Assembly (NCBI GenBank): GCA_001414485.1
Contig: LLEY01000009.1
Coordinates: 434,001 to 498,000 of the forward strand
DNA length: 64,000 nt
Origin: Calycina herbarum
Taxonomy: Eukaryota; Ascomycota; Leotiomycetes; Helotiales; Pezizellaceae
Direction of reading: 5' to 3'
The notes under the pieces are model-generated. The model had not been told where the DNA came from. It did not search any database and worked only from the letters and a program-made list of their open reading frames with translations. Positions 23,856-34,404 of this stretch are shown in pieces. The translations under genes and the position numbers were made by a program. Every line of letters begins with the position of its first letter. The first letter of the stretch is position 1.

Positions 23856-24875
23856 TCAAGAACTTGCTATGCGGAGCGCTTTTGGTTTAGCCGACCTACT
23901 ATACAAACGAAACTTTTCGAGTGGAAACTTCACATCTCCTCCAATACCACCATCCCAGCCCCATGTCCTAGTAGAAACACAAGACTGCGCCAACCCGACT
24001 TGGAATAACCGAAACTTCGATCTAAGACGTATACAAGGTCATTGAGGTATAAAATTTCAAGGAAACTTAGTATATTGAGTTTGGTAAAGCCTCCGTCCAA
24101 CGTCGCACGTAGGCCTAGTCGCACGAAGCAAGCCAACTAGAGAGTTGAGAAAGAGGGGCCGTGGCTATTGATTGTTTAACCTCCACTAAGAGGAATGAGG
24201 GAGCACTGGCAAGCAAATAAAGTACAGATCGTGTGAATTCGAGCCCGAAGAAAGAAAACGAGGGGGTCGGTTCAGCTGGGGTGTACATATTAAGAGTCAC
24301 GTGTTATAGAGTCGCACCTAAAAGAAAAGCATCTCCGTGCGAATAGTAAGCGACATCGGCAATAACGCCACACCTCGGGAAATGAAAGGCCGGCGTGTCC
24401 GACCAATCCAACTCCATCTCGACCCCTCACACTTTCAGGTGCAACGAGACATACTCACCCTCACTATCCTCAATCCAACTCCTCATAGCGTCTCCTAAGG
24501 CCTCCTTGGAGGATTGCCCGCAATACGCATCTATTGGACGTGGCGAATCACCAAAATCGGGTTTGAGCAATACGCCCGCGTTTATAGCGCTTGTTGCACC
24601 TGCCTCTTTCGAAATGGTTGTACATCGCCCCGCTACCAATTGACGGCCCCATGTGCCCTCTGCTCCCAATCGGTGCGTTTCTCGAGTCCTGTACCGACGA
24701 GATGTACCTACTTTCGTTTTTGTTCCTGCATTTCAATATCCCCTTGAACTAGGCCAGGAAGTAAAGTAGATACGAGCCCAAGTGGGAAGTTACAGAGGGG
24801 GAGTATAAAGGTTGGTCGTTTTCCTCGTTTTCATAGGTCCAATCAAGCATCTCAGCATCTGCTTTAGTTGTCAAG
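23856..24875. other. Intergenic region with RNase T2 promoter
   Basis: No supported gene. A minus-strand 80-codon ORF (24,427-24,669) lacks recognisable similarity. A TATA-like tataaa lies at 24,804-24,809, about 70 bp before the RNase T2 start. Confidence 0.5.
24804..24809 (+). promoter_or_regulatory. TATA-like box of RNase T2 gene
   Basis: tataaa, about 70 bp upstream of the start codon. Position and sequence fit a fungal TATA element; no other support. Confidence 0.4.
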
Positions 24876-26583
24876 ATGGCTCCTCTTTCCTCTCTTCTTC
24901 TTTCTTTGGTTCTGGCAGTTCCGTGTTTTGCGGCTTGCAATGCGGATAACTGTCTTCGCGCTCTCAGAGCAACAACTCGAATCGACGAAGCTCAGTCATT
25001 TTGTGCCACTTTTACCACCGCAGCCGTTACTGCTACGACTGCGATCCCTTCATATGCGGTTGCGGGTTGTACTGGGGATGTCGCAAGCAGGGTGAGTAGT
25101 GCTTGTAGTTGCGTTGCAAGTTCGACTTCTACGACTCCGGCTACTTCTACCTCGAGTGCAAGTATTTCCGTTTCGACCACTACCGAGTCGACAAGCTCTG
25201 CGCCAACAAGCTCGCCCACAGGCTTTCCCTCGGGCCCAAAATCGTGTGTCGATCCGCAATTGAGCTGTCAGAACACCACTGTGGTTGAGGATCTATGCTG
25301 TTTTAATGCGCCAGGAGGGCAATTATTACTAACGCAATTTTGGGATACTGCACCAAGTACTGGTAAGTTTCTTGAAGATCTAGGAGGCAAACTGGGCTAA
25401 CAAAAACCCAAGGACCAAACAACTCTTGGACTCTTCACGGACTGTGGCCAGACCACTGCGATGGGACCTACGATGCGAATTGCGATGCAGCTCGCGAATA
25501 CTCGAACATTACCGCGATCCTCCAATCGTATGGCAAAACCGATTTATTGACTTACATGGGAACATACTGGAAAGATTACCAAGGAAACGATGAGAGTTTC
25601 TGGGAGCATGAGTGGGATAAACACGGAACTTGTATCAGCACATTGGAGCCAAGTTGTTACTCTGAATATAAAGGCCAGGAAGACGTAGTCGACTTTTTTG
25701 AAAAGGCCGTAAGCTTGTTCGCAGGGCTAGATAGTTATGCAGTAAGTTTCGAATCCCCCTCACAAATTGGGAGTCGTGGTAACTAATACATTTTGTAGTT
25801 TCTGGAATCCGCCGGTATCGTTCCCTCGACCACCGCAACCTACACCTTTGCCCAAATACAAGACGCTTTAACTAAAGCCCACGGGTTTCCTGTTACCATC
25901 TCTTGCAGTGGAGGCGCTTTGGACGAAATTTGGTATCACTACAATGTACGAGGAAGTGTTCAAACCGGAGATTTTGTCCCAACATCCCCTGATGGAAGTA
26001 AATCTTCATGCGCGGATACCGGTATCAAATATCTGCCAAAATACCAGACGGCAACGCCAACATCAACGACTAGTGGAAGCGTTCCTACGTCGACGGCCGC
26101 TCCTTACACTGGCAAAGGCTTCTTGCAAGCCTATACTGGTGGGGCGAACAAGGGATGCTTGATCAGTGCGGGAACTTGGTACACGACTGGGACTTGTGCT
26201 GGTTATACTGCTGCAGCTTCAGGTAATTTGCCCTTCAATGTTAATTGATGTAAATCAAAAACTAACAACATTTTGAAGGCGACGGGTTTACACTTACTAG
26301 TAGCAAGGGGCCTTGCGCTATGATCGCGGATTCATTTTCTTGCGTAGCTACGAACACTGCGGGAGACGTTTTTACTGTATGTTCCACTCTGCAATCGCTC
26401 GCTATACAAGCAATATGCTAACGAACCGAACAATAGAATCTTAATGGCTCGTTGGCCTACGCCGCCAGTTCAACATTTTACGCAGCTGCTATCCCAACGG
26501 GCTCTGTACAACAGAAAGTCTACACAGCTGGTAACACGACCAGTAACGCTGTAGAGGTTTCTTTTATCTGGCAAGGTATTTAG
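24876..26583 (+). CDS. Secreted ribonuclease T2 with N- and C-terminal extensions
   Basis: Five exons: 24,876-25,362, 25,413-25,741, 25,799-26,222, 26,279-26,376 and 26,437-26,583, about 494 residues. Order: signal peptide (1-18); a small Cys-containing N-terminal domain starting CNADNCLRAL; a Ser/Thr-rich linker (about 80-125); the RNase T2 core with both catalytic motifs, TLHGLWPD (about 167) and FWEHEWDKHGTC (about 215), which carry the catalytic His residues; then a second Ser/Thr linker and a C-terminal domain (GFLQAYTGG to the end) like that of yeast Rny1-type enzymes. The enzyme cleaves single-stranded RNA through 2',3'-cyclic phosphates (EC 4.6.1.19), outside the cell or in the vacuole. 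All four introns keep frame. Confidence 0.92.
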
Positions 26584-26849
26584 TACTTGGTTTTTCACGT
26601 ACAAATATGAAACCCGAAGTTACGAGTTATGAAAAGGCTAAATAGACTAGCCAAGAATATAACGATGTAATTTACATCCCATTTTTTGTGTCATGTCATA
26701 TTTTCGGGTCGCCAAGACCTCTTTTGTCTTCTTTTATACCCCATAGGGTAGCAAGTGTTCGTTTTCTTGCTCTATGATGCCGAGGAAGGTTTGGATTAGG
26801 TGTTTTGATTGGTGCGCATCCGGCAAAAGTACTTATGCCAGCATTAAAC

Positions 26850-26933
26850 GCGGGGTGTAGGGGTCTTCAGTGGGGCTCCTCCCCCGAGTTCCCCAAGGAG
26901 AGGGGTTACTGGGGTTCTTTGCGGAAATATAAA
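26850..26933 (+). promoter_or_regulatory. Possible CreA sites and TATA box upstream of GH27 gene
   Basis: Three SYGGRG matches (26,850-26,855, 26,870-26,875, 26,909-26,914) and a tataaa at 26,928-26,933, about 80 bp before the start at 27,009. CreA represses plant-polysaccharide enzymes on glucose (family knowledge). The motif is short and common, so this is a weak call. Confidence 0.3.
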
Positions 26934-27008
26934 GAGAGGCACTTCGAATTGTTTCCTCTAACTTGGGTTAGTTAACCTGATTTAATTGTGTCTTTTGAAA
27001 CCGTGAAG

Positions 27009-29394
27009 ATGTGGGGACTTTTTGATGCTAAAGTTTTTGGCACGTTGGTACTGGCTTTTTGTCTTGTTGAAGCAACGCCCGTTAAACTATACCAACGTCT
27101 AGATAATGGACTTGCTCGAACTCCACTCTTAGGGTAACTTCCCTCTCTTCTCTTCTTCCTACAAACCACAAGCTAAAAGAAAGTAGTTGGAATTCATACA
27201 ACCACTACAATTGCAACCCAAACGAAACAATCATCCATTCCAATGCCCAAGCATTAATTGATCTAGGTCTCAAAGCTAAAGGTTATAATTATGTTGTTGT
27301 TGATTGTGGTTGGACTTTACCTGATCGTCTCAGTGATGGGACTCTAACGCCAAATCCGGCTCTGTTTCCGAGTGGGTATGGTGCGTTGGGGGAGTGGCTT
27401 CATGAGAGGGATTTGAAGTTTGGGGTTTATCAGGGTGGGTATTCTCCGAGTTATTTTTTCCTCTTTCGGGTTGTTTCGAGAGGATTAAGACACCATTTCC
27501 TCCTCAGACAACCCACTTCCTCCTCAGGCACCCCTATTCCGTCCTCATTTCCTCAAACATACTTCTAGAAAGGGCAATACTGACTCCGAGATCGTCCACC
27601 AGATGCCGGGGTGAAGACTTGTATGACTGGGAGTCCAGATCAAGTTGGGAGTTTATGTGAGTCCTGGGTTCTTCTCTCTAGATTGCGAGGGGGTGGGGGA
27701 GTGTACTAACTCATGACATCCAATAGTCCACGAAGTCACAGATGCGAAAACGTTCGAATCTTGGGGAGCAGACCTGGTGAAATACGATAATTGTTATTCA
27801 GATGCGGAACTGGATTACCCTAATGTTTCTTATGAGCCTAGTGTTTCCCCGAAGGGTCCTATGGCGACTATGAGTTACGCGATTGGAAATCTCACCAGGC
27901 CGATGGTTTTACAGATTTGCAATTGGGGAGTGGACTTTCCCAGTGCTTGGGCACCGGCTTTGGGCAATACTTGGAGGGTTACTAATGATATTATTGGGGC
28001 TTGGAGGACGGTGCCGAGGATTTTGAATCAGGTTGTCTCTCAGACTGATTTTGCTGGACCTGGACAGGTGAGTTTTTTTCATTTCCTTGTGATTTCAGGG
28101 AGAGAAGGTTGACTTTATTATGTTAGTGGCTTGATTTGGATATGCTCCAAGTTGGAAATAACCTTTTCACAGAGCCAGAAGAACAAACGCATTTCAGTCT
28201 TTGGGCCATCATCAAGAGTCCTCTGGTCATCGGCGGGGCTTTGAAAGATGCCCAAACAAGTATCAGTGCTAGCTCCCTGGCTATTCTTGGGAATGTGGAT
28301 GTTATTGGTTATAACCAGGATAGTCTTAGGGTTGCGGCTAGTTTCAGGAGACGATAGACCCAAGAGGGGTACGAGGTTTAGGCTAGTCCTTTGAGTAGTA
28401 GACGAACTGTTGTTGCGGTTGTCAATCTTTTGAATAAAGCGACGAGTCTTACGGTTGATTTTCCGGATGTTGGGATTCAGAAGGCTGGGACTGTGAAGGA
28501 TGTCTGGACTGGTGTTACGGCGGAGAAGGTGCTTACTTCTTATACTGCGAAGGTTGGTGCTCATGGGACGATTCTGTTGGAGCTGGGAGGAACGACTGCT
28601 GCCGGGATATACGATATCAGTGATGCGGTGGTTTCTGCAGATAAGTAAGTGGGCAATTCAGCTCAAGGAATTCAACTAACACAATTCATAGAATCAAATT
28701 TGCGAAAATCTACGCAAAAACCACCAGCAATGCCTACACAGCAACTATCAACTTCGCAAATTCAAGTCCTTCTGAACAAACGATTACCATAAACACGATC
28801 CCATATACACTCCCTGCTTCTACGACCACCTTAAAGGTTACGCTCTCCCTAGCAGCAGGAAATAACAATACTGTCTCAATTGATTCCCCCCTCCCCCCCA
28901 CAACTCTCCACCTGACCGAGCCAACACCAACTCTCTACGGCTCCCCCTCATTCACTCTCTCAGGCTCAGTCCTCACGACCTGCTTCACAAATCTCTGTCT
29001 GCCCATCGGTTCAAAAATAGGAAATCTCTCCCCCTCATCCTCCGCCTCTCTGTCGCTCACACTCCCCCCTACCTCCATTCCAGGGTCTAAGTTCTTGAAA
29101 ATCTACTTCACAAACAACGAAATTGCGCTAGATTCAGCATGGGGATTTGGAACTAATACTAGGAATTTAACGGTGGGTGTTAATGGTATTGTTACTAGGG
29201 TTGAAGTTCCGCTTAGTGGGAGGAGTAGTGAGTTGTTTAGTCCGGGGTTGGGGTGGCAGGATTCTGGGACCTTTGGGGTTTTGGTGCCGGGGTTTAGGGA
29301 GGGAGGGAATGTGGTTAAGGTTGGGAATGAGGGGGGTGAGGGGGGTTTGGTTACGTGGGGAGCGGATTTTGTGGGGGTTGAGGTTTTTTGGTAG
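27009..29394 (+). pseudogene. GH27 alpha-galactosidase, broken by two in-frame TAG codons
   Basis: Six-exon structure: 27,009-27,133, 27,187-27,434, 27,603-27,656, 27,727-28,067, 28,127-28,644 and 28,692-29,394. All joins keep frame, about 662 codons. Signal peptide, then GH27 catalytic domain with WNSYNHYNC, VDCGW, KYDNCY (nucleophile Asp) and RVTNDI (acid/base Asp), a beta-sandwich, and a C-terminal carbohydrate-binding-like region (after about 440). The family hydrolyses terminal alpha-1,6-galactose in galactomannan, melibiose and raffinose. In exon 5, TAG codons at 28,355-28,357 and 28,379-28,381 stand where homologues have Trp (RRRW and EGYEVW). The reading frame stays clean after them, so inactivation is recent. 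TGG to TAG is the RIP-type change. Otherwise the gene appears intact. Confidence 0.85.
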
Positions 29395-30710
29395 GGTGGT
29401 GTGTTTTTTAAGGAGAGGGTGGCGGGGTATACTTTATTTACTTATTATGGAAATGACTAATTATACTACTTTTGCGGCGATTCGAGTAATGTTAACTCTT
29501 AAATTTGATTGTTCGAGAAAAGTTAGGTTAATTAAGTTGATTAATAAAGTTCTGAGATTCTTGAAAGTATAAAGTATTAAATAGAGAAACAAAAGCATAT
29601 CAGGATAAGCAACCTATCACTACACAGCGTTAACTCAAAAACGGCTCGCTTCTCCTTCTTAGTGTACCTTTGTTTCAATTATCACTTACGCATAACAATT
29701 TTTGCCAAAATGGTACTCAAAATCGCGCGGATATGATTTTCCGGTTGCATCGAAATGCAACCGTAAGCTCGATGTTACTCTCTAAGCCTTGTTTCAAAAA
29801 TGGAAGCACTCTTCCCACTACTTCGGCCGCCCGGGAAAGCCATATACAAGGAAGAATCTCGTTGCGGTCCCGAGGCTTATTTCGTAACTTGCTAGGGGAA
29901 AAATCTCGGGACCGAAACAGTTATTTGAAACTTTGCAATTGCTCTTATAGCGAGGGTTTTAACATGATAAATAGAGAAAGATTCCCTCGATTGACTGGAT
30001 GTTATTACATGGTATTTTTCTCTCTTTGACTTCAAGGATGGGGACTTTGTGTCAAAGTATTGCCAGAAGTGCAAGTATGTTTTATAGAAGCGTTATTCAA
30101 TGCTGACATTTCTACTGACAGCCACACCTTTCTTTGGTAAGTACTAAAGAATACTCGTGGTTTTTGCTTATGGTACTAACCCTTTTTTTACCTACAGATT
30201 TCACTTGGTTTTCAACGTCGGGCACTCGGGAAATAAACATCTCGGGACCGACCCTCGGACCAAAATTCGGACCAAGATCACGATCCGTGTTTATTCTCAG
30301 CTCCTGTCGCACGTCTACTTATAGCATAGCGTACAGACATACCCGGATTACGTGAGTGAAACAGGTACTCGGGAATCACCGCCCAGAGCCAAATGTACTT
30401 GGTCTTGAGCTTGGAAAAGGAATACCACGAAAACAAGTCGGAGGCGAGTCTGACGATTGGTTGCTAGTTTTTGGGGTGCAAAAGAGTGGTCGGGACCGAC
30501 ATTTGTTTTGGGTTTGATATAAAGAGTTGTTTGTGTCCTCGAGTTGTGAGTCATTCTTCCATCTTCAGCAGTTCCTGCCTTCTTCACACTTCCCTCAACC
30601 ATCAAAACATTTTCCACAACCAGCCCTTCATTTCTTCAACTCTACTAGTTGATTTTTCAGAAACCAAATACTCTGCATTGGACCAATCCATTCCTCAAAA
30701 ACCACCCATT
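29395..30710. other. Intergenic region
   Basis: No gene seen. It contains candidate repeat copy B (29,440-29,575), a small inverted repeat of cggtcccgag (29,865-29,918), further cgggaccga copies near 30,243 and 30,491, and a tataaa at 30,518-30,523 ahead of the hydrolase gene. Confidence 0.5.
29440..29575 (+). repeat. Candidate dispersed repeat copy B
   Basis: Lies just after the GH27 stop and resembles 19,796-19,925 (shared attatgga, ttaattaa and ttgaaagtata blocks). See that entry; moderate similarity only. Confidence 0.35.
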
Positions 30711-31481
30711 ATGTCTTCAAAACCAACATTGGTCTTCATCCACGGGTCATGGCACAATCCAAGCACCTGGGATAAGGTCGCTCCACCCCTTGAGGCACAA
30801 GGATACAAATGCGTCCTGGTGTCTCTCCCCTCAAGTTGCCCAACAACAACAACATCCAACACGTTCCTAGACGATCTCACAGCTGCCCGGAATGCAATCA
30901 TTGCCGAGACATCACAAGGACGTGATGTTGTTGTAGTGGTACACTCATACGGCAGCATCGTGGGTGCCAGCGCCATCAAAGGTCTCGCAAAGCCCAAGGA
31001 AATCAGCCCAGAAGATAAATCCGGTCACATAATCGGATTTGCTATGATAGCCACCGGATTTGCTGCCACGGGAATGAGTTTCCTCGCCCCCTTTGGAGGA
31101 GTAGCACCACCATTCTTCACTCTCGATCCAAGTGGCTTTGCAGTCCTTGCCGTCGACCCAAGAGATTTCTTCTACCACGATCTTCCGGATGAAGAAGCCA
31201 GGTATCGGGTTGGTAAACTCGAGAAACAAGCTTCGCTAGCTTTGTTGGAAGGAGGAGAACATGTTTATTCGGGCTGGAAGGATGTTCCATGTTGGTTTTT
31301 GGCTACTATTGAGGATAAGGGACTTCCGATTGAGACGCAGAGAATGATTATCGAGGTGGCAAAGAAGGACGGCGCTGATGTTACGGTGAGGGAAGTTCAA
31401 AGTAGCCACTCGCCTTTTTTCAGCAAGCCGGAAGAGACTGTGCAGTTCTTAGTTGATGCTGCTACTGCTTTCACGAAATAA
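30711..31481 (+). CDS. Alpha/beta hydrolase (AB hydrolase 6 type)
   Basis: Single exon, about 256 residues from the Met at 30,711. The open frame extends upstream to 30,471, but that part is 5' UTR-like and precedes the conserved start TLVFIHGSWHNPSTW. Oxyanion-loop HGSWHN, nucleophile elbow VHSYGS (Ser at about 85) and a late His in SSHSPF (about 233) give a full catalytic triad frame with an acid in between. No signal peptide, so cytosolic. Members act as esterases, lactonases or salicylate-esterase-like enzymes; the substrate cannot be read from sequence. A tataaa lies about 190 bp upstream. Confidence 0.85.
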   Translation: MSSKPTLVFIHGSWHNPSTWDKVAPPLEAQGYKCVLVSLPSSCPTTTTSNTFLDDLTAARNAIIAETSQGRDVVVVVHSYGSIVGASAIKGLAKPKEISPEDKSGHIIGFAMIATGFAATGMSFLAPFGGVAPPFFTLDPSGFAVLAVDPRDFFYHDLPDEEARYRVGKLEKQASLALLEGGEHVYSGWKDVPCWFLATIEDKGLPIETQRMIIEVAKKDGADVTVREVQSSHSPFFSKPEETVQFLVDAATAFTK

Positions 31482-32137
31482 GGGGGCTGGAAACGTTCTT
31501 TCAATTTGTATTATTACACGGATTAGCAATACTCCCCTCCCAGAAGGGCGATGGAAAAAGGTATTCTTATGGAATAGAAATTGCTCTCAGACAACTTGAA
31601 TTGACGCCTTCCTCCCTATACGTAGCAAAAGCCGTAGTAGATACTTTTGTGGTTAGCATTCTTTGTTCGCCCTGTTGAATATCTGGGGTGATACTAAATG
31701 ATAAAAAGCCGCGAGCTGCTGCTACCTCTACTGTATATCGCGAGCTTGCCTAATTTTTTGCTATGGCTGGATGGGTCTGTTGGAGTAAGTAAATTCTCTA
31801 GAACGATTACAGTGTTACTTATGGAGCTGCTTCGCGCTAGAGAGCAGTTGGAAACAGGTATTGTGGCACAATCTCGTTATCTACCATTGACATCAAAGAA
31901 ATTAGGCGAGTCAAGCTGTGTTGAACGAATTATTTTCTTTATTTGATGGAGAGCTTGTCCCCTACGCCACAAACTGAATTGAGATCTTAAACAAGCACTT
32001 TAAAGTGTACAACAAGATATTCTGCCTTTGTAAGTTCTCCCCAAGTTTCCTCTATCAAAAACTGTCAACACCATCACTTGTAGCTAGGTAGATAGGCAAA
32101 TTCAAAACTTTCAAATCGTTTTTATCCACATTCCAAA
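31482..32137. other. Intergenic region
   Basis: 3' flank of the hydrolase and promoter of the next gene. An 82-codon ORF at 31,698-31,946 has no recognisable features. Confidence 0.5.
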
Positions 32138-32901
32138 ATGTCTAACTCAACAGTAAATACCAACAACAACCTTGAAGAGGTTGTTGTTCGAACACCAGAA
32201 CTCCGTCGTAATTTGATTTACATTGCTTACTTTCTTCAAGTTAGACGCGAATACCATCGAGGCATCCTGGTCACCTGCTCCTCCGATATCGACGGTATTT
32301 TGTTCCACTCCAAATACGCCAAGGATATAGATATTTGGAGTTGGGAGCGACGGGAGGTCCGCAATGTCACCGCACTTCGCTCCCTTGCTGTTCTGTACCG
32401 AATTGCCTCGATTTCTCCTGGGAATGGAAACGTCGATAGCTGGTTTGAAAAGATCGACGAAGTGTTGACTACAATCAACATGGATCGAGATAGAGTAAGA
32501 GGTGATGACTTGGTGGACAAACTAGTGGCTGCTAGCCAGAGTGGTTATTCTTGTATAATCTGGCTGATCGATGCAGTACGAGGGATAGTAGCTAGGGGTT
32601 TAGTAGAGCCCAGAGACTTTGAAGGCTTCAGTGTTGAGGAGGAGTTGATGGCAGGGAGGTTGTTTGCCGGACCAGCCCAAAAAAATCTCATCTTGGCTTC
32701 TGCTTTGTCCACGCGTACTAAGAATGCCAATATCTTATTTATTTACACATACATTTATCTTGGAGAATATCCAACCAAAAACCAGGTAAATTCAACTCTT
32801 GGTTTACATGAAAAGACCCCTCACATCCAATCAAAATTCTATAATTGCAGAAGTGCCTCGCATGTCCGAGTGTCTTGTGTGAAACAATTGAAAACAGGTG
32901 A
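32138..32901 (+). CDS. Hypothetical protein
   Basis: Probably two exons, 32,138-32,785 and 32,851-32,901 (about 232 residues). The 65-bp intron has GTAAAT and TGCAG, and removing it replaces a nonsense-like tail by a short Cys-rich end (KCLACPSVLC). If unspliced, the frame ends at 32,917 (259 residues). The protein is soluble and mixed charged, with helices such as LRRNLIYIAYFLQVRREYH and EELMAGRLF, and has no signal peptide or known motif that I recognise. It stands alone between a hydrolase and a broken methyltransferase. Function unknown. Confidence 0.55.
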
Positions 32902-32917
32902 TAACTTAGCAGGGTAA

Positions 32918-34404
32918 AGATAACCACGATACAATAAAAGGCTTAACTGAATTCATAGTTCACAGGTAGAGGAACAGAATGCTTGTAATAAACGCGAAAG
33001 CATATAAAAAGTGTATATCCTTATACCGCTTATGATGGCTTCATTAGGGAAAAGGGGGTCAAGTCACGTGTGCCACTTTTTTTCCAAGCGATGTCAGGCT
33101 CCTTTGTTTCCTCACTAATTGTTTTTGTATAGCTAGTATGTAAAAGGTATTGTAGTATATTTTGCTTAGCGTCTGCCGAGTACCAGGAGCTATCCTACGT
33201 ACTGCCTGGACCAATTCAAGCACGTGAAATGGCACGAATGAACGAAGTGTTATTCACTATATCCAACAAATAACAATAGGTCGATAGATGTTTGTCCCAT
33301 GAAATGTCATAGCTCTACTAAGCAGTATCAGCTCCGGCAATAATTGATATTTCGGTTCAAGTTTCCGTTTGCTAAGGTCAAAAATTCAAACTAAAAAGCT
33401 CGCTTAAACAAAAAGACCTCTCCCCGCTCTTCTCCAGTCAAGTCATTCCCCAGCCACCCGTTTTCAGTAAGCAATAGTGCTTGCCGCTTTTATGTTTGTT
33501 AAGAGAGTGGAGCATTGATTGCTTCTCATGTGAAACTATGAGGTTTATGTCAAACAAGGGAGGCATTTGAGTTGTAGTTTTATTGATCAGGTGCCTTGCA
33601 AGATTATCATTCTGGTACTCATACAGCTTGAATTTCTTGTTTGGCTATTTGATTGTTGTTTGTTTGGAGTTGCACACAGCTGAATTGTGTTAAGAATGAC
33701 AAGGACAAACTAAATTCTGTACTCTGTAGACTGCGGGAGTTTGTGCAGGTGCTCTCTTGATTTTTTCAAACCATGTTATTTGATGTAGATCACGTTATGA
33801 ATTCTCTGCTTTGTGATTTTCTTGTAATTGCTTCACAGCTCACCTGTCTAATTCCATTGCTTGAAATTTGAGGTATATAAACCTCTTTGAATTCCACCAA
33901 ATCCCCAAGTTGAAGTCAAGTTATTCAGCAACCTTTTATGACTGTAGTTGTACTCCCTTCTATATTCTATATGTCTAATATTGTAGTTTACCTTTGACGA
34001 GACATCAATATGTTGTAACCGGCCGTCATGAAACGCCTCTCTCCCAGGAAGCTGCTTTTACGGTAGTACGCTCCAGTGCTCTAATGCAGGAGCCAATCAT
34101 CCCACTGTCTCTTGGAATTTTAGAGTTATGGTCCACCACGTGCCGAAAAAACAGATTTGGGGGGCTGGGATACATCTTTTTACAACTTTACAACAAAGTG
34201 AATCGGACACTGATCATACTCCCCGAATCGGCTACCCCGCACACAAAATCTTAAAAATTAAATTCCTTTTCAATTCTTTTGAATCAGACATCTGTTGAAC
34301 ACTTTCAGTTCATTTACAACCAGAAAAAGAAAACAGTCAACAAGGGCAATACACAAACAACCTTTCATCTTAGCTTCTTTTTCAACATCTGAGAGAGAAG
34401 CAAG
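32918..34404. other. Intergenic region
   Basis: About 1.5 kb without a supported ORF. Sequence is moderately AT-rich and not RIP-like. Nothing recognisable. Confidence 0.5.

Noticed and set aside
24427..24669. 80-codon minus-strand ORF upstream of RNase T2
   Set aside because: Looks protein-like in composition but has no motif, no clear promoter and no splice partners; too weak to call.
30471..30710. N-terminal extension of the alpha/beta hydrolase
   Set aside because: It adds 80 residues with no conservation and overlaps the TATA-like box region; the usual family start is at 30,711.
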